A stretch of DNA of 64,000 nt from Haloarcula amylovorans (GTDB taxonomy: Archaea > Halobacteriota > Halobacteria > Halobacteriales > Haloarculaceae): NCBI RefSeq assembly GCF_004681185.1, contig NZ_SRIF01000002.1, positions 849,994-913,993 on the forward strand. Direction: 5' to 3'. Position numbers and translations under genes: made by a program. The notes beneath the pieces were generated by a model that was given only the letters and a program-made list of their open reading frames with translations, ran no database searches and was not told the DNA's origin. Positions 18,686 to 26,405 of the stretch are shown here, one piece after another. Every line of letters begins with the position of its first letter. Position 1 is the first letter of the stretch.

Positions 18686-19168
18686 TTATGCGTCGGGGCC
18701 GCTCCAATCGGATAGCGTTGCGCTATTATCGCCAGAGGGACTAGTGTAGACGATTGATACGGTGTCGTGTGAGTCAACTCCGACATTGATAGTCGTCCCC
18801 GCTGTGACTTCATCGACGTCGGGGGCATTAGTGCTAGCCGACCATTTTGCCGTCGGACCGTCTTCCCCACCATCGTTCAACGTCAGCGTCGGTCCCTTAA
18901 GTGTATCTCCTCCATCATGCGTGATCGTGAGTAATCCTTCGCCACCGAGGCCGCTACCCCCGAAATCACCAGTAGATGCTAGACTGGAGTCGTTCTCGTA
19001 GTCCCACGAGAAACTCGCCTGTGGAGTCGTCTGCTGAGCTTGATCCCCCAGCCCGAGTACGAAACTCGCGATGACCGCCGCGAGAATGACGGTTATTGCA
19101 ACCATAAGTATCACGCCTATAACAGGCGAGACTGCCTCTTCATCATTGAACAGTTCTTTCAGGTCCAT
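18686..19168 (-). CDS. type IV pilin (archaeal DUF1628 type)
   Basis: This 160-residue prepilin starts MDLKELFNDEEAVSPVIGVI. The VSPVIGVILMVAITVILA stretch is the class III signal and assembly helix of haloarchaeal pilins, cut by PibD before the hydrophobic part. The exported domain is Gly, Thr, Ser and Asp rich (LTITHDGGDTLKGPTLTL). It ends WSGPDA, like the second pilin at 20190. A later start than the first in-frame Met was chosen because it gives the usual short charged leader. It may form an adhesive or conjugation-like pilus built with host machinery, since no pilus ATPase is in the element. Confidence 0.9.
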   Translation of the reverse strand: MDLKELFNDEEAVSPVIGVILMVAITVILAAVIASFVLGLGDQAQQTTPQASFSWDYENDSSLASTGDFGGSGLGGEGLLTITHDGGDTLKGPTLTLNDGGEDGPTAKWSASTNAPDVDEVTAGTTINVGVDSHDTVSIVYTSPSGDNSATLSDWSGPDA

Positions 19169-19308
19169 GTTGCCATTCGACTCCTCAGTATCATTTGTAT
19201 TAAACACGTACTATTGTTTGGATGGTAGTACCCTCTACAAGCGGGCGTTGGCACCTTCAAGACTGTCTTGAAAGGCCATTATCAAAGCTTTTGGCCGAAA
19301 TTATACAG

Positions 19309-20148
19309 TTACTCATCTGTCTCCGAGGATGGGCGAACAACCGGTTTCAACGCAAGCTTGTCAGCCGCTTCAGCCGATAATCGGTACGTCTCTGCTTTCC
19401 CTCTGATTCCGTTCTCATCCGTGAGAGACTCGAAAAACGACCGAAGCTGGTTTCGAAACTCCGAATTTCGCTTTTCGGCCAACTGTAGCGGTGTCGTTGG
19501 CCGATCTGAACGGTCGGTTGCTCGATTTGCGATGTACGTCCGTGCAAATACTAAGCGAAGTTCCTCCGGCGCTTCCTCGAGATATTTCGGTAGATAGAGT
19601 TCTGTGTCCCGATTCTTTGCCCCCAACGGTGCGCCCAGTGTGAATAATAGTCGTCCCAGTACACTGGCCTCTTTGGCAGGCCGAAGCTCAGTTGCCCGTT
19701 CTGATTCATTGGTATTGAATTCGTTCCAGCCGACGCCCAAATCGTCAAGTGCGGACTCTACAATATTTCGTTCGCCGCCGGAAAGAGCAAATGAGGGAGT
19801 ATACGTTTCGTTGATGCTACCGCCGCTGAATATCCACGCCACGAGAACGGTAAGGCTCCGTAGTGTCTGTCCCTCCCAAGTTAGATCTAACCAACCACGC
19901 GACTCCGCGCACTGAATTCCTCGAACAGCGTCCGGCCGCCCATCGCTATCTACCCAGCTACGTATCCGGCTTCGGGGAAGGTCCAATGCTGACGCAACGG
20001 CACTCGATCCCTTGTTGGGTTTCTTACTCGTATACTGGAGAACGCGATGATACTGCCGAACCAATTCCACAGAACTAGCCTCGCTCGATGAGCCGTACGT
20101 TTCCGCGAACGACTCCACTAACGTGTCTTTGTCTGTCGGGTCATTCAT
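19309..20148 (-). CDS. HTH and LAGLIDADG-like protein between two pilins
   Basis: This is a 279-residue soluble protein. Residues about 25-75 form a helix-turn-helix (GSSAVASALDLPRSRIRSWV). Residues about 100-215 look like a LAGLIDADG fold: AWIFSGGSINETYTPSFAL, then RNIVESALDDLGV, then a second half LGRLLFTLGAPLGA with IANRA at the end. The catalytic acidic residue expected in the first motif is replaced by Ser-Gly, so DNA cleavage is unlikely. The layout recalls WhiA, a transcription regulator derived from a homing endonuclease. Its place between two same-strand pilin genes suggests it controls them; this is inference. Confidence 0.55.
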   Translation of the reverse strand: MNDPTDKDTLVESFAETYGSSSEASSVELVRQYHRVLQYTSKKPNKGSSAVASALDLPRSRIRSWVDSDGRPDAVRGIQCAESRGWLDLTWEGQTLRSLTVLVAWIFSGGSINETYTPSFALSGGERNIVESALDDLGVGWNEFNTNESERATELRPAKEASVLGRLLFTLGAPLGAKNRDTELYLPKYLEEAPEELRLVFARTYIANRATDRSDRPTTPLQLAEKRNSEFRNQLRSFFESLTDENGIRGKAETYRLSAEAADKLALKPVVRPSSETDE

Positions 20149-20189
20149 AGTTCTGCAAAATAAGCCGACTGCGAAAAGGTTAGCGAGCG

Positions 20190-20702
20190 TTACGCGTCGG
20201 GGCCTTCCCAGTTACCGAGGGTAGCTGAACTGCCACCATCGGGAGATGAGTAGACGACTTTGACAGTAGCGCCACTGAGGTCAAGCTCGTCCGTGGTCAC
20301 CGAAGATTCATCGTGGAAATCTTCTGCGGTGACCGTGTCGGTAGTACCAGCACTCACATCACCACTTGCAAAGAGATCTCCATCTCCCGAGCCATGGACA
20401 CTATTTGAACCCCATCCATCGTTAGTTGCACCGGAGACACTTTCCCCGGATATCGTGGCGTTGAGAGTCGTTGCGTCGATCGTATCGCCACCATCATGCG
20501 TTATAGTCAGGGTATCAGATCCGCTTTGTTCGTAATCGAAACTGAAGCTGGCCTGCGGAGCCTGACTGCTCAGGTTTTCTCCGAGGCCGAGCACGAAGGT
20601 CGCGATGACTGCTGCGAGGATGACGGTGATTGCAACCATGAGTATCACTCCTATAACAGGAGAGACGCCTTGTTCGTCGTCGAATAGGTTTCGTATTTCC
20701 AT
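20190..20702 (-). CDS. type IV pilin (archaeal DUF1628 type), second copy
   Basis: This 170-residue prepilin starts MEIRNLFDDEQGVSPVIGVI and continues with the same hydrophobic helix as the pilin at 18686. The exported part has DTLTITHDGGDTIDATTL and ends NWEGPDA. The two pilins share their N-terminal third, the ITHDGGDT motif and the C-terminus, but differ in between, indicating an old duplication with divergence of the exposed face. It lies 41 bp upstream of the HTH/LAGLIDADG-like gene on the same strand. Confidence 0.92.
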   Translation of the reverse strand: MEIRNLFDDEQGVSPVIGVILMVAITVILAAVIATFVLGLGENLSSQAPQASFSFDYEQSGSDTLTITHDGGDTIDATTLNATISGESVSGATNDGWGSNSVHGSGDGDLFASGDVSAGTTDTVTAEDFHDESSVTTDELDLSGATVKVVYSSPDGGSSATLGNWEGPDA

Positions 20703-20920
20703 TGTTTTCGCACGGCAGGCCGAGCGACGAAACGCCTATATCAATACGATTACTACAATCGTATGCTTCGGGTGGGGTTTCCCACTCGGCCGTTTTACCG
20801 TGATAGCTACTGTTTACTTACCATCTGGTATAAACGAAACCCTCGGATTATCAATTCTGACTAGAAGGTTAGAGACAGCATTAGTTTGAGAAAGATAGAC
20901 CCGTATATATCAGGCTCATC

Positions 20921-21202
20921 TCACTCATCGCAGACGCGAGTCAAGAGGTCGACCTCGATATCAACACTGACAGCACGGTCGAAACGAGCGGCGATCTCTT
21001 CGCGCTGGTTGTGGGTGAGGTCAGTACGACCGAGCACGTCCTCGATGGCATCAAGCAACCGAACGGCATCGTCACAAGCACAGGCGACAGCATCGCTTCG
21101 GTTCCGATCATAGCGCTCGGCAGCTCGGTCGATCGCGTCGAGACGATATTCGTTCCCCTCACCGGTTCGAATCCGCACTGACTGTGGTGCGTTGTCGGCC
21201 AT
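20921..21202 (-). CDS. small DUF7692-like protein
   Basis: This 93-residue protein starts MADNAPQSVRIRTGEGNEYR. A first strand followed by two charged helices (LDAIDRAAERYDRNRSDAVA, LTHNQREEIAARFDRAVSVD) gives an RHH-like or small helical fold. From memory it matches DUF7692, a family found in haloarchaeal mobile elements, though this was not searched. A TATA-like stretch (ctttatatac on this strand, 21259-21268) lies about 60 bases upstream. Operator-like repeats flank the promoter. Likely a small regulator of the neighbouring genes. Confidence 0.65.
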   Translation of the reverse strand: MADNAPQSVRIRTGEGNEYRLDAIDRAAERYDRNRSDAVACACDDAVRLLDAIEDVLGRTDLTHNQREEIAARFDRAVSVDIEVDLLTRVCDE

Positions 21203-21203
21203 G

Positions 21204-21362
21204 CTCGTGAACACGAGGCCGATATCCTAGATATTTGCGGTCACTCAAACCGACGGAGTATATAAAGTACCGTAGAATCGACCCATCTCGCTGTTGAGCG
21301 AGTGGCGTCGAGGCGACCGCGATGGGTCACTGGTGAACACGCACATTATGCGCTCGTGTTCA
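21204..21362. promoter_or_regulatory. operator-like repeats of TGAACACGAG
   Basis: A palindrome, CTCGTG-AA-CACGAG, lies at 21204-21217, right at the start of the small DUF7692-like gene. A second site is an inverted pair: tgaacacg at 21334-21341 and cgtgttca at 21355-21362. All share the half-site TGAACACG. They frame the TATA-like stretch at 21259-21268, as expected for binding sites of a small autoregulator. Confidence 0.5.
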
Positions 21363-21435
21363 TATTCGGGATTCGGTTTTGCTGGATGCGTGACCGGGGG
21401 GAGTCGGGGTTGAAACCAGATGTCCGTTATCGGTT

Positions 21436-22335
21436 CTATTGGATTTCCGCTACTATGGAGTAGGTAACTATCAGGACAGTCAGATAAAACAGGAATAGAA
21501 TGACTCCAGCCACTACTGGGGGGATCCTATATTTTCTCTTCGCTTGGATTAGAATGTCTACCTGCTTAGATTCAAGAAATTTTAGCAGATTATGGCTTGC
21601 TGGTGCGAAATAGACCATTGGCAGAATGAACATTACAGATAGAGCAATTGCCTCGGTTGGTCCAGGCGAGAAAGTAATCACGCCGAGGAAGAGTGCACCG
21701 AAGACTGAACCTAGAAGAACGCTAATAAATGCAGCAAATGTGCTGACAGCAGTATTTGCTTCCAAACTCCCCATCTGAAGGTTAGCATCAACAATATAGA
21801 TTGTAATCGCCATGCCGAGAGTCAGCACGATGACACCATGTAAATAATTTATACAAGACACGTAAAGAGTTAAATCTTCAGAAACTTCTGGTTTTCGAAG
21901 GCCTTCTGGTGTCCAGTTATGAAAAAGGTCTACCTCGTCTTGTACAACTCGCCATGATTCTATCTTTCCTTCAAATTCGTAAGTTGGTGTGTTGAGCGTC
22001 CAATGTAGGCCTAATTTTGAACGTAAATCTTTTCCAGCCTTCCATAGTGAAACACCAGCTATTGAGATAAATATACTAGAGAATAATATGAATGCTAGTA
22101 GAAATAGGGAGTTAACTTCAGTTCCTAATAAGACGCTCATCAGCGCACCTACGATACAAACACCTGAAAATAGAGTAAATGGAAGTAGCTTTTGAAGACA
22201 GTATTCTAATATATTGAGTATAGCTCGGCATAGGTTTGCTGTGTCTTTGTACGACTTACTTTCTATTATTCTCCAAAAGACTCTTTGAACAACTACCTCG
22301 ATTTGGCTGAGCCCCTTCCAGATATCCAACCCCAT
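21436..22335 (-). CDS. multi-pass membrane protein, AT-rich cargo
   Basis: This 299-residue protein starts MGLDIWKGLSQIEVVVQRVF. It has about six hydrophobic helices, for example LLPFTLFSGVCIVGALMSVL, LFLLAFILFSSIFISIAGVS and VVAGVILFLFYLTVLIVTYS. A soluble charged loop of about 60 residues (WTLNTPTYEFEGKIESWRVV) separates the first and second halves. Codon use is AT-rich with few Asp/Glu, unlike its neighbours, so it was probably acquired separately. No family is recognised. It could be a membrane effector, an immunity protein or an exclusion factor. The extension upstream of the Met overlaps the AbrB-like gene and is basic. Confidence 0.65.
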   Translation of the reverse strand: MGLDIWKGLSQIEVVVQRVFWRIIESKSYKDTANLCRAILNILEYCLQKLLPFTLFSGVCIVGALMSVLLGTEVNSLFLLAFILFSSIFISIAGVSLWKAGKDLRSKLGLHWTLNTPTYEFEGKIESWRVVQDEVDLFHNWTPEGLRKPEVSEDLTLYVSCINYLHGVIVLTLGMAITIYIVDANLQMGSLEANTAVSTFAAFISVLLGSVFGALFLGVITFSPGPTEAIALSVMFILPMVYFAPASHNLLKFLESKQVDILIQAKRKYRIPPVVAGVILFLFYLTVLIVTYSIVAEIQ

Positions 22336-22387
22336 TAGAGAGTTAATGGTAGAGATTGGAAATAAATATGATGGTTTGGCTGATTTA

Positions 22388-22663
22388 TCAATCACCCTGC
22401 TGTTGTCCAAAAACGTTCTCAGACAGTAACTGCTGAGCCTTCTGCGAGGCCAGTTGGTCGATAACCGGACACTCTCGAATTTCAGGGAGATCGCCATCGT
22501 CCTCACAGACGCGAATGACGTACATCCCCGAGTCGAGGCGCTCGACGGTCAGTTGTTTGTCGGCCGGTTCGCCATAATCGTCAAGGAGATCGTCGCGTTC
22601 GAGGTACTCTTTCGGAATCGTCACCAGTCCAGACCCGCTTCGGCTTTGCAGTGCTTGGGGCAT
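22388..22663 (-). CDS. AbrB/SpoVT-type regulator
   Basis: This 91-residue protein has an N-terminal swapped-hairpin AbrB domain: RSGSGLVTIPKEYLERDDLL, then KQLTVERLDSGMYVIRV. The C-terminal tail is acidic and Gln-rich. AbrB-type proteins act as transition regulators or antitoxins. The Met before PQALQSRSG was chosen. On this strand a TATA-like stretch (atttaata) lies 28 bases upstream of the ATG, giving a leaderless transcript. Two AGATGGCCA repeats sit just beyond it. It is divergent from the large structural array and could control that array's promoter. Confidence 0.8.
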   Translation of the reverse strand: MPQALQSRSGSGLVTIPKEYLERDDLLDDYGEPADKQLTVERLDSGMYVIRVCEDDGDLPEIRECPVIDQLASQKAQQLLSENVFGQQQGD

Positions 22664-22705
22664 CGTCACGCGCCGGGGCCACGGCTTGGGTATTAAATGT
22701 TGTGT

Positions 22706-22725
22706 AGATGGCCATAAGATGGCCA
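22706..22725. promoter_or_regulatory. tandem AGATGGCCA operator
   Basis: The 9-base sequence agatggcca occurs at 22706-22714 and 22717-22725, an 11-base pitch that places both on one face of the helix. It lies between the leftward TATA of the AbrB-like gene and the rightward TATA-like stretch atataaaat (22747-22755) of the structural array. A protein bound here could affect both promoters. Confidence 0.45.
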
Positions 22726-22746
22726 CGTTCTGTACATCAGCGTCAG

Positions 22747-22797
22747 ATATAAAATAAACGCCATGGACGGGGCGCTAACCCGCGGAAACACCGCGGG
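22747..22797 (+). promoter_or_regulatory. promoter and leader hairpin of the structural array
   Basis: A TATA-like box (atataaaat, 22747-22755) precedes the first gene of the array by about 60 bases. Within the likely leader is a perfect hairpin: CCCGCGG at 22779-22785, loop aaaca, CCGCGGG at 22791-22797. The hairpin ends 14 bases before the ATG at 22812 and could affect translation or mark the 5' end. Confidence 0.45.
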
Positions 22798-22811
22798 CAG
22801 TACCCCTACCC

Positions 22812-22991
22812 ATGGACCAAGACCTGTCCGGTGAAGCAGAATACCCGGACAGCGCGGACGAGACCGCGCATCGGAACTGGCGAATCGACTACAGAAACAT
22901 GGACGAGCGCCGCCGCGCGCGCTACCGCCAAGAAGCGGGTGGAGCGAGCCGCGACCTCGCCGCCTCGCTGCTGGCCGGAGGTGGCGCGTGA
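22812..22991 (+). CDS. small charged protein, first gene of the array
   Basis: A 59-residue frame follows the promoter: MDQDLSGEAEYPDSADETAH, then an Arg-rich middle (YRNMDERRRARYRQE) and a hydrophobic tail ending LLAGGGA. Its stop overlaps the next start (GTGA at 22988-22991), supporting real coupled translation. No family is recognised. The mix of an acidic N-terminus and a basic middle could suit nucleic-acid or membrane-surface binding. Confidence 0.55.
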   Translation: MDQDLSGEAEYPDSADETAHRNWRIDYRNMDERRRARYRQEAGGASRDLAASLLAGGGA

Positions 22992-23272
22992 CCGAGCGCG
23001 ACCGCTTCGTACATCTCGCCGGCTACGCATCCATCACGGCCGTCCTCGCAACGGCGAACTGGGCTGGCCTGTCGGCTTATCTGCTAGCGGCGCCGCTCAT
23101 GCTCGGAACGCTCTACATCGGCGGCCAGATGCTGGTCGGGCGACTCGTCAAGCGAGCACGAGAGGACACCGCTCCTGCCACTGCTGATACTCCGACGCCC
23201 GCCACTGATGGCGGCACTACGCACCACACTGAAACCACGGGTAGCGACCGGAACCGCCAACAGAACGCATGA
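22988..23272 (+). CDS. small membrane protein
   Basis: This 94-residue protein starts with GTG. Two hydrophobic helices are visible: YASITAVLATANWAGLSAYL and the following LAAPLMLGTLYIGGQMLV. A basic segment and a Thr/Pro/His-rich tail come after. It overlaps both neighbours by 4 bases. It sits directly before the spike-like gene, the place held by the small membrane protein VP3 in pleolipoviruses. That comparison rests on position and size only. Confidence 0.7.
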   Translation: MTERDRFVHLAGYASITAVLATANWAGLSAYLLAAPLMLGTLYIGGQMLVGRLVKRAREDTAPATADTPTPATDGGTTHHTETTGSDRNRQQNA

Positions 23273-24765
23273 GACGCGCCATACTCGCAGTATTCCTTAC
23301 ACTGACCATCGTCGCAACGCCCATCACCGGGAGCGCCGCTGCTGCTCCCGGCCTGAACTTCTCCAGCGAGAAAGCACCGAACCCGACCTTCGTCGAGGAC
23401 GAACTCGTCGTCGGCTCGCACGACCGGAGCGAGATGAGCGACGCGCTGGAGTACTACAATGACTCCGGTGAGGTCGCAACGCTCCCGGCGACGGTGAACC
23501 AGTCGCAGGACACGCCTGTCGGCGTCCGCTTCGACCAGATCGACGCGGAGCGCTACGGCCTGTTCCCGCGCATCGACGGCGAGACGGGTAACTCGGCAAA
23601 CTGGACGGTCGCCTCGGACTGGACGACCAGCTCCGGTGCATCCTCGTCCATGTCGGTGACGGACGCTGACGCCGACGGCGTCGACAAGCTCGAACTCGCC
23701 GCGACCGTCGCCAGCAGCGAGACCGCGACGGCGACCTACGCCGACAATGTCAGCATTACGAGCGACCCGAACAAGCGGGTCATGTTCGGCGTGCTGAACG
23801 TCGATACGCTGGCCTCCGGCTCGACCGTCGAGGTCCGTGCCGTCGACGGCGACGGTGACTACCGCTACGCCGAAGTCAACGCCAGCGCGAACGCGTCCGC
23901 TGACGACGTTATCGCCAACAGCACGGGTAACGGCTACGTCTTCAGCGAACGACTTTCGAACCTCCCGCTCGCCGGTAGTGGTGACGGTACGTTCGACTCG
24001 ATTCAGCAGGTCGACATCGTCGCATCCGACGCCGACGCAACCGTGACGCTGGCTGGCCTCGACCTCGACACGAAGAGCGACGAGGACCTCGCTGAAATCC
24101 AGCGCAACACTGACGGTGACACCGAGCTCGAAGCGACCACCATCACGGACTACTACGAGGGCGGCGTCGCTAACCTGACCGCCCTGGACACGCTCGGTCC
24201 GATGTACGACGACGCGGTCGTGAACGACCTCCACGTCTACGACGTCCAGTACCAGTTCTCGGACCTCTCCGACAGCGAGGAGTACTCGACCGAGTTCTCC
24301 AGCGCTGACGACTACAACTACCCGCAGAAGCTCGAACTGTACGCCGACATGTCGGTGCCGACCGCAATCGACCTGCAACACGGTTCGCTCACGATGGAGT
24401 TCGAGCAGGGACTCGTCGAGTCTCGCTACGTGGTCGCTGAGGTAGCGACCGGCGTCGATTCGAGCGAGGAGTTCGGCAACTTCACCGACGAAGACGGCAC
24501 GTATTCCAGCGTCACGGACTCGTTCGGTTCGCAGGGGACGACCGCGACCTTCGTCGCGTCGGCCTCCGCTGACACGAACTACCGTGTCCACCTGGTCGTG
24601 CTCCTCCAGGACGAGGAGGCAAGCACGCTTCAGGACATGAGCGCTGTCGGCCCGACTGGGGCGTCCGGCGGCGGGTTCTTCGCCTCTATCTGGGGCAAGG
24701 TCGCTGGTCTACTCGGTAGTGTGCTGGTCGCAGTCGGCCTCAAGCGGAAGGTCGGAGGGTCGTAA
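23269..24765 (+). CDS. spike-like secreted glycoprotein with C-terminal membrane anchor
   Basis: This is a 498-residue protein. Residues 1-26 form a Sec signal peptide (RRAILAVFLTLTIVATPITG). The ectodomain is acidic, rich in Ser, Thr and Ala, with NxS/T sequons (for example NDS, NQS, NWT, NST, NLT) and no Cys pairs. The C-terminus has a Gly-rich hinge, a single membrane helix (VAGLLGSVLVAVGLKRK) and a short basic tail. Size and layout match pleolipovirus VP4 spikes, which bind the host and fuse membranes. The ATG overlaps the upstream stop. I found no internal repeats; the family link is by architecture only. Confidence 0.75.
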   Translation: MRRAILAVFLTLTIVATPITGSAAAAPGLNFSSEKAPNPTFVEDELVVGSHDRSEMSDALEYYNDSGEVATLPATVNQSQDTPVGVRFDQIDAERYGLFPRIDGETGNSANWTVASDWTTSSGASSSMSVTDADADGVDKLELAATVASSETATATYADNVSITSDPNKRVMFGVLNVDTLASGSTVEVRAVDGDGDYRYAEVNASANASADDVIANSTGNGYVFSERLSNLPLAGSGDGTFDSIQQVDIVASDADATVTLAGLDLDTKSDEDLAEIQRNTDGDTELEATTITDYYEGGVANLTALDTLGPMYDDAVVNDLHVYDVQYQFSDLSDSEEYSTEFSSADDYNYPQKLELYADMSVPTAIDLQHGSLTMEFEQGLVESRYVVAEVATGVDSSEEFGNFTDEDGTYSSVTDSFGSQGTTATFVASASADTNYRVHLVVLLQDEEASTLQDMSAVGPTGASGGGFFASIWGKVAGLLGSVLVAVGLKRKVGGS

Positions 24766-24767
24766 AC

Positions 24768-25232
24768 ATGTCCGCGTCCGGCGGTGCTGGCGGGCCTCGC
24801 GTCCGTCGTCTGTTCGACCGGGCCGCAAAGGCCGAGAGCATCGGCGAGGTCATCTTTCAGGGCCTTGGCGCTGTGTTCTTCGCGGTCGGGTCGGCACTGG
24901 CCAGCGGCATCTTCACGCTGGCGGACGTGTTTATCATCCCGACCGGGTCGTTCATCACGTCGATCGGCGAACTCATCGACTCGTTCATCGGCGGTGCGGC
25001 GATGATAATTAACTTCGGAGCGATAGCGAGTGCGGTCTCGATCGGCCCGGGCGGCCTGTTCGCCAGTCCGATATCGTTCGTCATCGCGATCGGCGTCGTG
25101 CTGCTGGGCTTCTACGTCCTGCTGGCGTACATCAGCGAGGAAGATACGTCGAATTTCTTCCCGCTGATTGGGACTGGCTTTGACGTGCCAACGCCCGGCT
25201 TCCTCGACGCTGAGGAGGAAGAGGAAGGCTAA
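24768..25232 (+). CDS. multi-pass membrane protein
   Basis: This 154-residue protein has three or four hydrophobic helices (FQGLGAVFFAVGSALASGIF, MIINFGAIASAVSIGPGGLF, FVIAIGVVLLGFYVLLAYI). It has a basic N-terminus, and the tail ends in an acidic run (DAEEEEEG). The ATG is two bases after the spike gene stop. Pattern and position suit a structural membrane protein of an enveloped particle or a secretion channel part. No family is recognised. Confidence 0.7.
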   Translation: MSASGGAGGPRVRRLFDRAAKAESIGEVIFQGLGAVFFAVGSALASGIFTLADVFIIPTGSFITSIGELIDSFIGGAAMIINFGAIASAVSIGPGGLFASPISFVIAIGVVLLGFYVLLAYISEEDTSNFFPLIGTGFDVPTPGFLDAEEEEEG

Positions 25233-25234
25233 CC

Positions 25235-25573
25235 ATGGTGAGCGCCAGTGACTTCGTCGACGGTACCTCAATCCAGTGGCGACGCCTCGGAACCGTGCTG
25301 TTCGGTGCGGGCATCGGCGCGTACTTCTGGGGCACCATTTCGGCGTTTCTGGCGCTGGTCGATATCCCGCTTAGCTTTATGAGTGGGCTGACGAACTTCG
25401 TCGGAGCCTTCTACGGAGTTCTGACCGGGTTGCCTGCCGTCATCATCCGGAGCGGGTTCGCTGCGGCAGTGCCGTACATCACATCCGCTGGGATAGCTGG
25501 CTTCTTGCTGGCGTTGCTCATCGCGTTGGCGACGCTGTTCATCTCCGCGTGGGTGGTGAACCGTGTCCGCTGA
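25235..25573 (+). CDS. multi-pass membrane protein
   Basis: This 112-residue protein has about three helices: TVLFGAGIGAYFWGTISAFL, then a Gly/Ala-rich middle, and GFLLALLIALATLFISAWVV at the end. It starts two bases after the previous stop and overlaps the next start by 11 bases. Very short loops suggest it works inside a larger membrane assembly. No known family. Confidence 0.7.
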   Translation: MVSASDFVDGTSIQWRRLGTVLFGAGIGAYFWGTISAFLALVDIPLSFMSGLTNFVGAFYGVLTGLPAVIIRSGFAAAVPYITSAGIAGFLLALLIALATLFISAWVVNRVR

Positions 25574-26015
25574 CGGAAGCGGCGGCGAGATGGGCGTCTA
25601 CGAACTCTTAGAGGCACTCGCACCGCTGGCGGGCGTCGCCAAGGTGCTGGTCCGCTTCGGCCGCAATCCGTTCGGGTTCATTGCCACGATTATCTCGCTG
25701 TACATCGTGAACGGATTCCTGAATCTGGGCGCGTTCGCCGTCAATACCGTTCTATCGGCTTTCGACATCGTCGTTGGCTCGTTAGATTTCGTCCGCATCA
25801 CGCTGGTGAATGCCTTCGGCGGCATCGGAATCGACCTGTTGGGTGCCATCGCTGTCATCCAGCAGGTCGCCGGGAACGTTATCGCTACGGCTGGGCCAGC
25901 CGCTCCGGTGCTGGCCGTCGGGCTCGCAGGCCTGAGCGTCTGGATCGGCTGGGAAGTGGCGAAGCGGACGCCGAAAGCGCTGTACGAACTGTACATGCTG
26001 ATTCCGGGGACCTGA
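25563..26015 (+). CDS. multi-pass membrane protein
   Basis: This 150-residue protein starts with GTG. The N-terminus is soluble (MSADGSGGEMGVYELLEALA). About three hydrophobic segments follow (FIATIISLYIVNGFLNLGAF, INVLGAIAVIQQ-type stretch, APVLAVGLAGLSVWIGWEVA). It overlaps the preceding gene by 11 bases and lies four bases before the next. It belongs to the run of small membrane proteins after the spike-like gene. Confidence 0.7.
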   Translation: MSADGSGGEMGVYELLEALAPLAGVAKVLVRFGRNPFGFIATIISLYIVNGFLNLGAFAVNTVLSAFDIVVGSLDFVRITLVNAFGGIGIDLLGAIAVIQQVAGNVIATAGPAAPVLAVGLAGLSVWIGWEVAKRTPKALYELYMLIPGT

Positions 26016-26019
26016 GACC

Positions 26020-26310
26020 ATGAAACAACAACTCAAGCAACTGCTCTACCATCCGCTCACGGCCGGTGCGTTGCTGGTGAGCACTCTCGGGCAACTCGGT
26101 TTCGGCCTGTTCGACCCGCTATGGGGCGTTATCTCGATGACGTCGGGATATTGGTACCCCGCGATAGCGGCTTCGGCCGCGACCATCTTCCCCGAGATCG
26201 GGCTCGCCGACGTGAAGACGCCCGTGCTCGTGGCCGCGACGGTACTGTACGTGACCGTGCTGGCGGACAAGGGCATCGACCGCGCTCAAGCGTACTTCGA
26301 AAACAGATGA
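26020..26310 (+). CDS. small membrane protein
   Basis: This 96-residue protein starts MKQQLKQLLYHPLTAGALLV. It has two hydrophobic helices (GALLVSTLGQLGFGLFDPLW and VLVAATVLYVTVLADKG) separated by an aromatic-rich turn. The tail is charged (RAQAYFENR). Its stop overlaps the next small frame (ATGA). No family is recognised. Confidence 0.7.
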   Translation: MKQQLKQLLYHPLTAGALLVSTLGQLGFGLFDPLWGVISMTSGYWYPAIAASAATIFPEIGLADVKTPVLVAATVLYVTVLADKGIDRAQAYFENR

Positions 26311-26405
26311 AACAGAGAAATCATTACACAGAACAGCCGTACAGTCACCTCTCGCCGGGAGAGGGAACCACTCGTCGTCCCGGAGGTGAGCGACCGTGCC
26401 AATAG
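26307..26405 (+). CDS. possible 32-aa microprotein
   Basis: A short frame starts at the ATG overlapping the previous stop and ends TAG at 26403-26405. It reads MKQRNHYTEQPYSHLSPGEG and then a basic, Pro/Gly-rich tail. Both ends overlap their neighbours (4 and 10 bases), as real genes do in this array. The composition is not acidic, so it may instead be a non-coding linker. Confidence 0.35.
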   Translation: MKQRNHYTEQPYSHLSPGEGTTRRPGGERPCQ

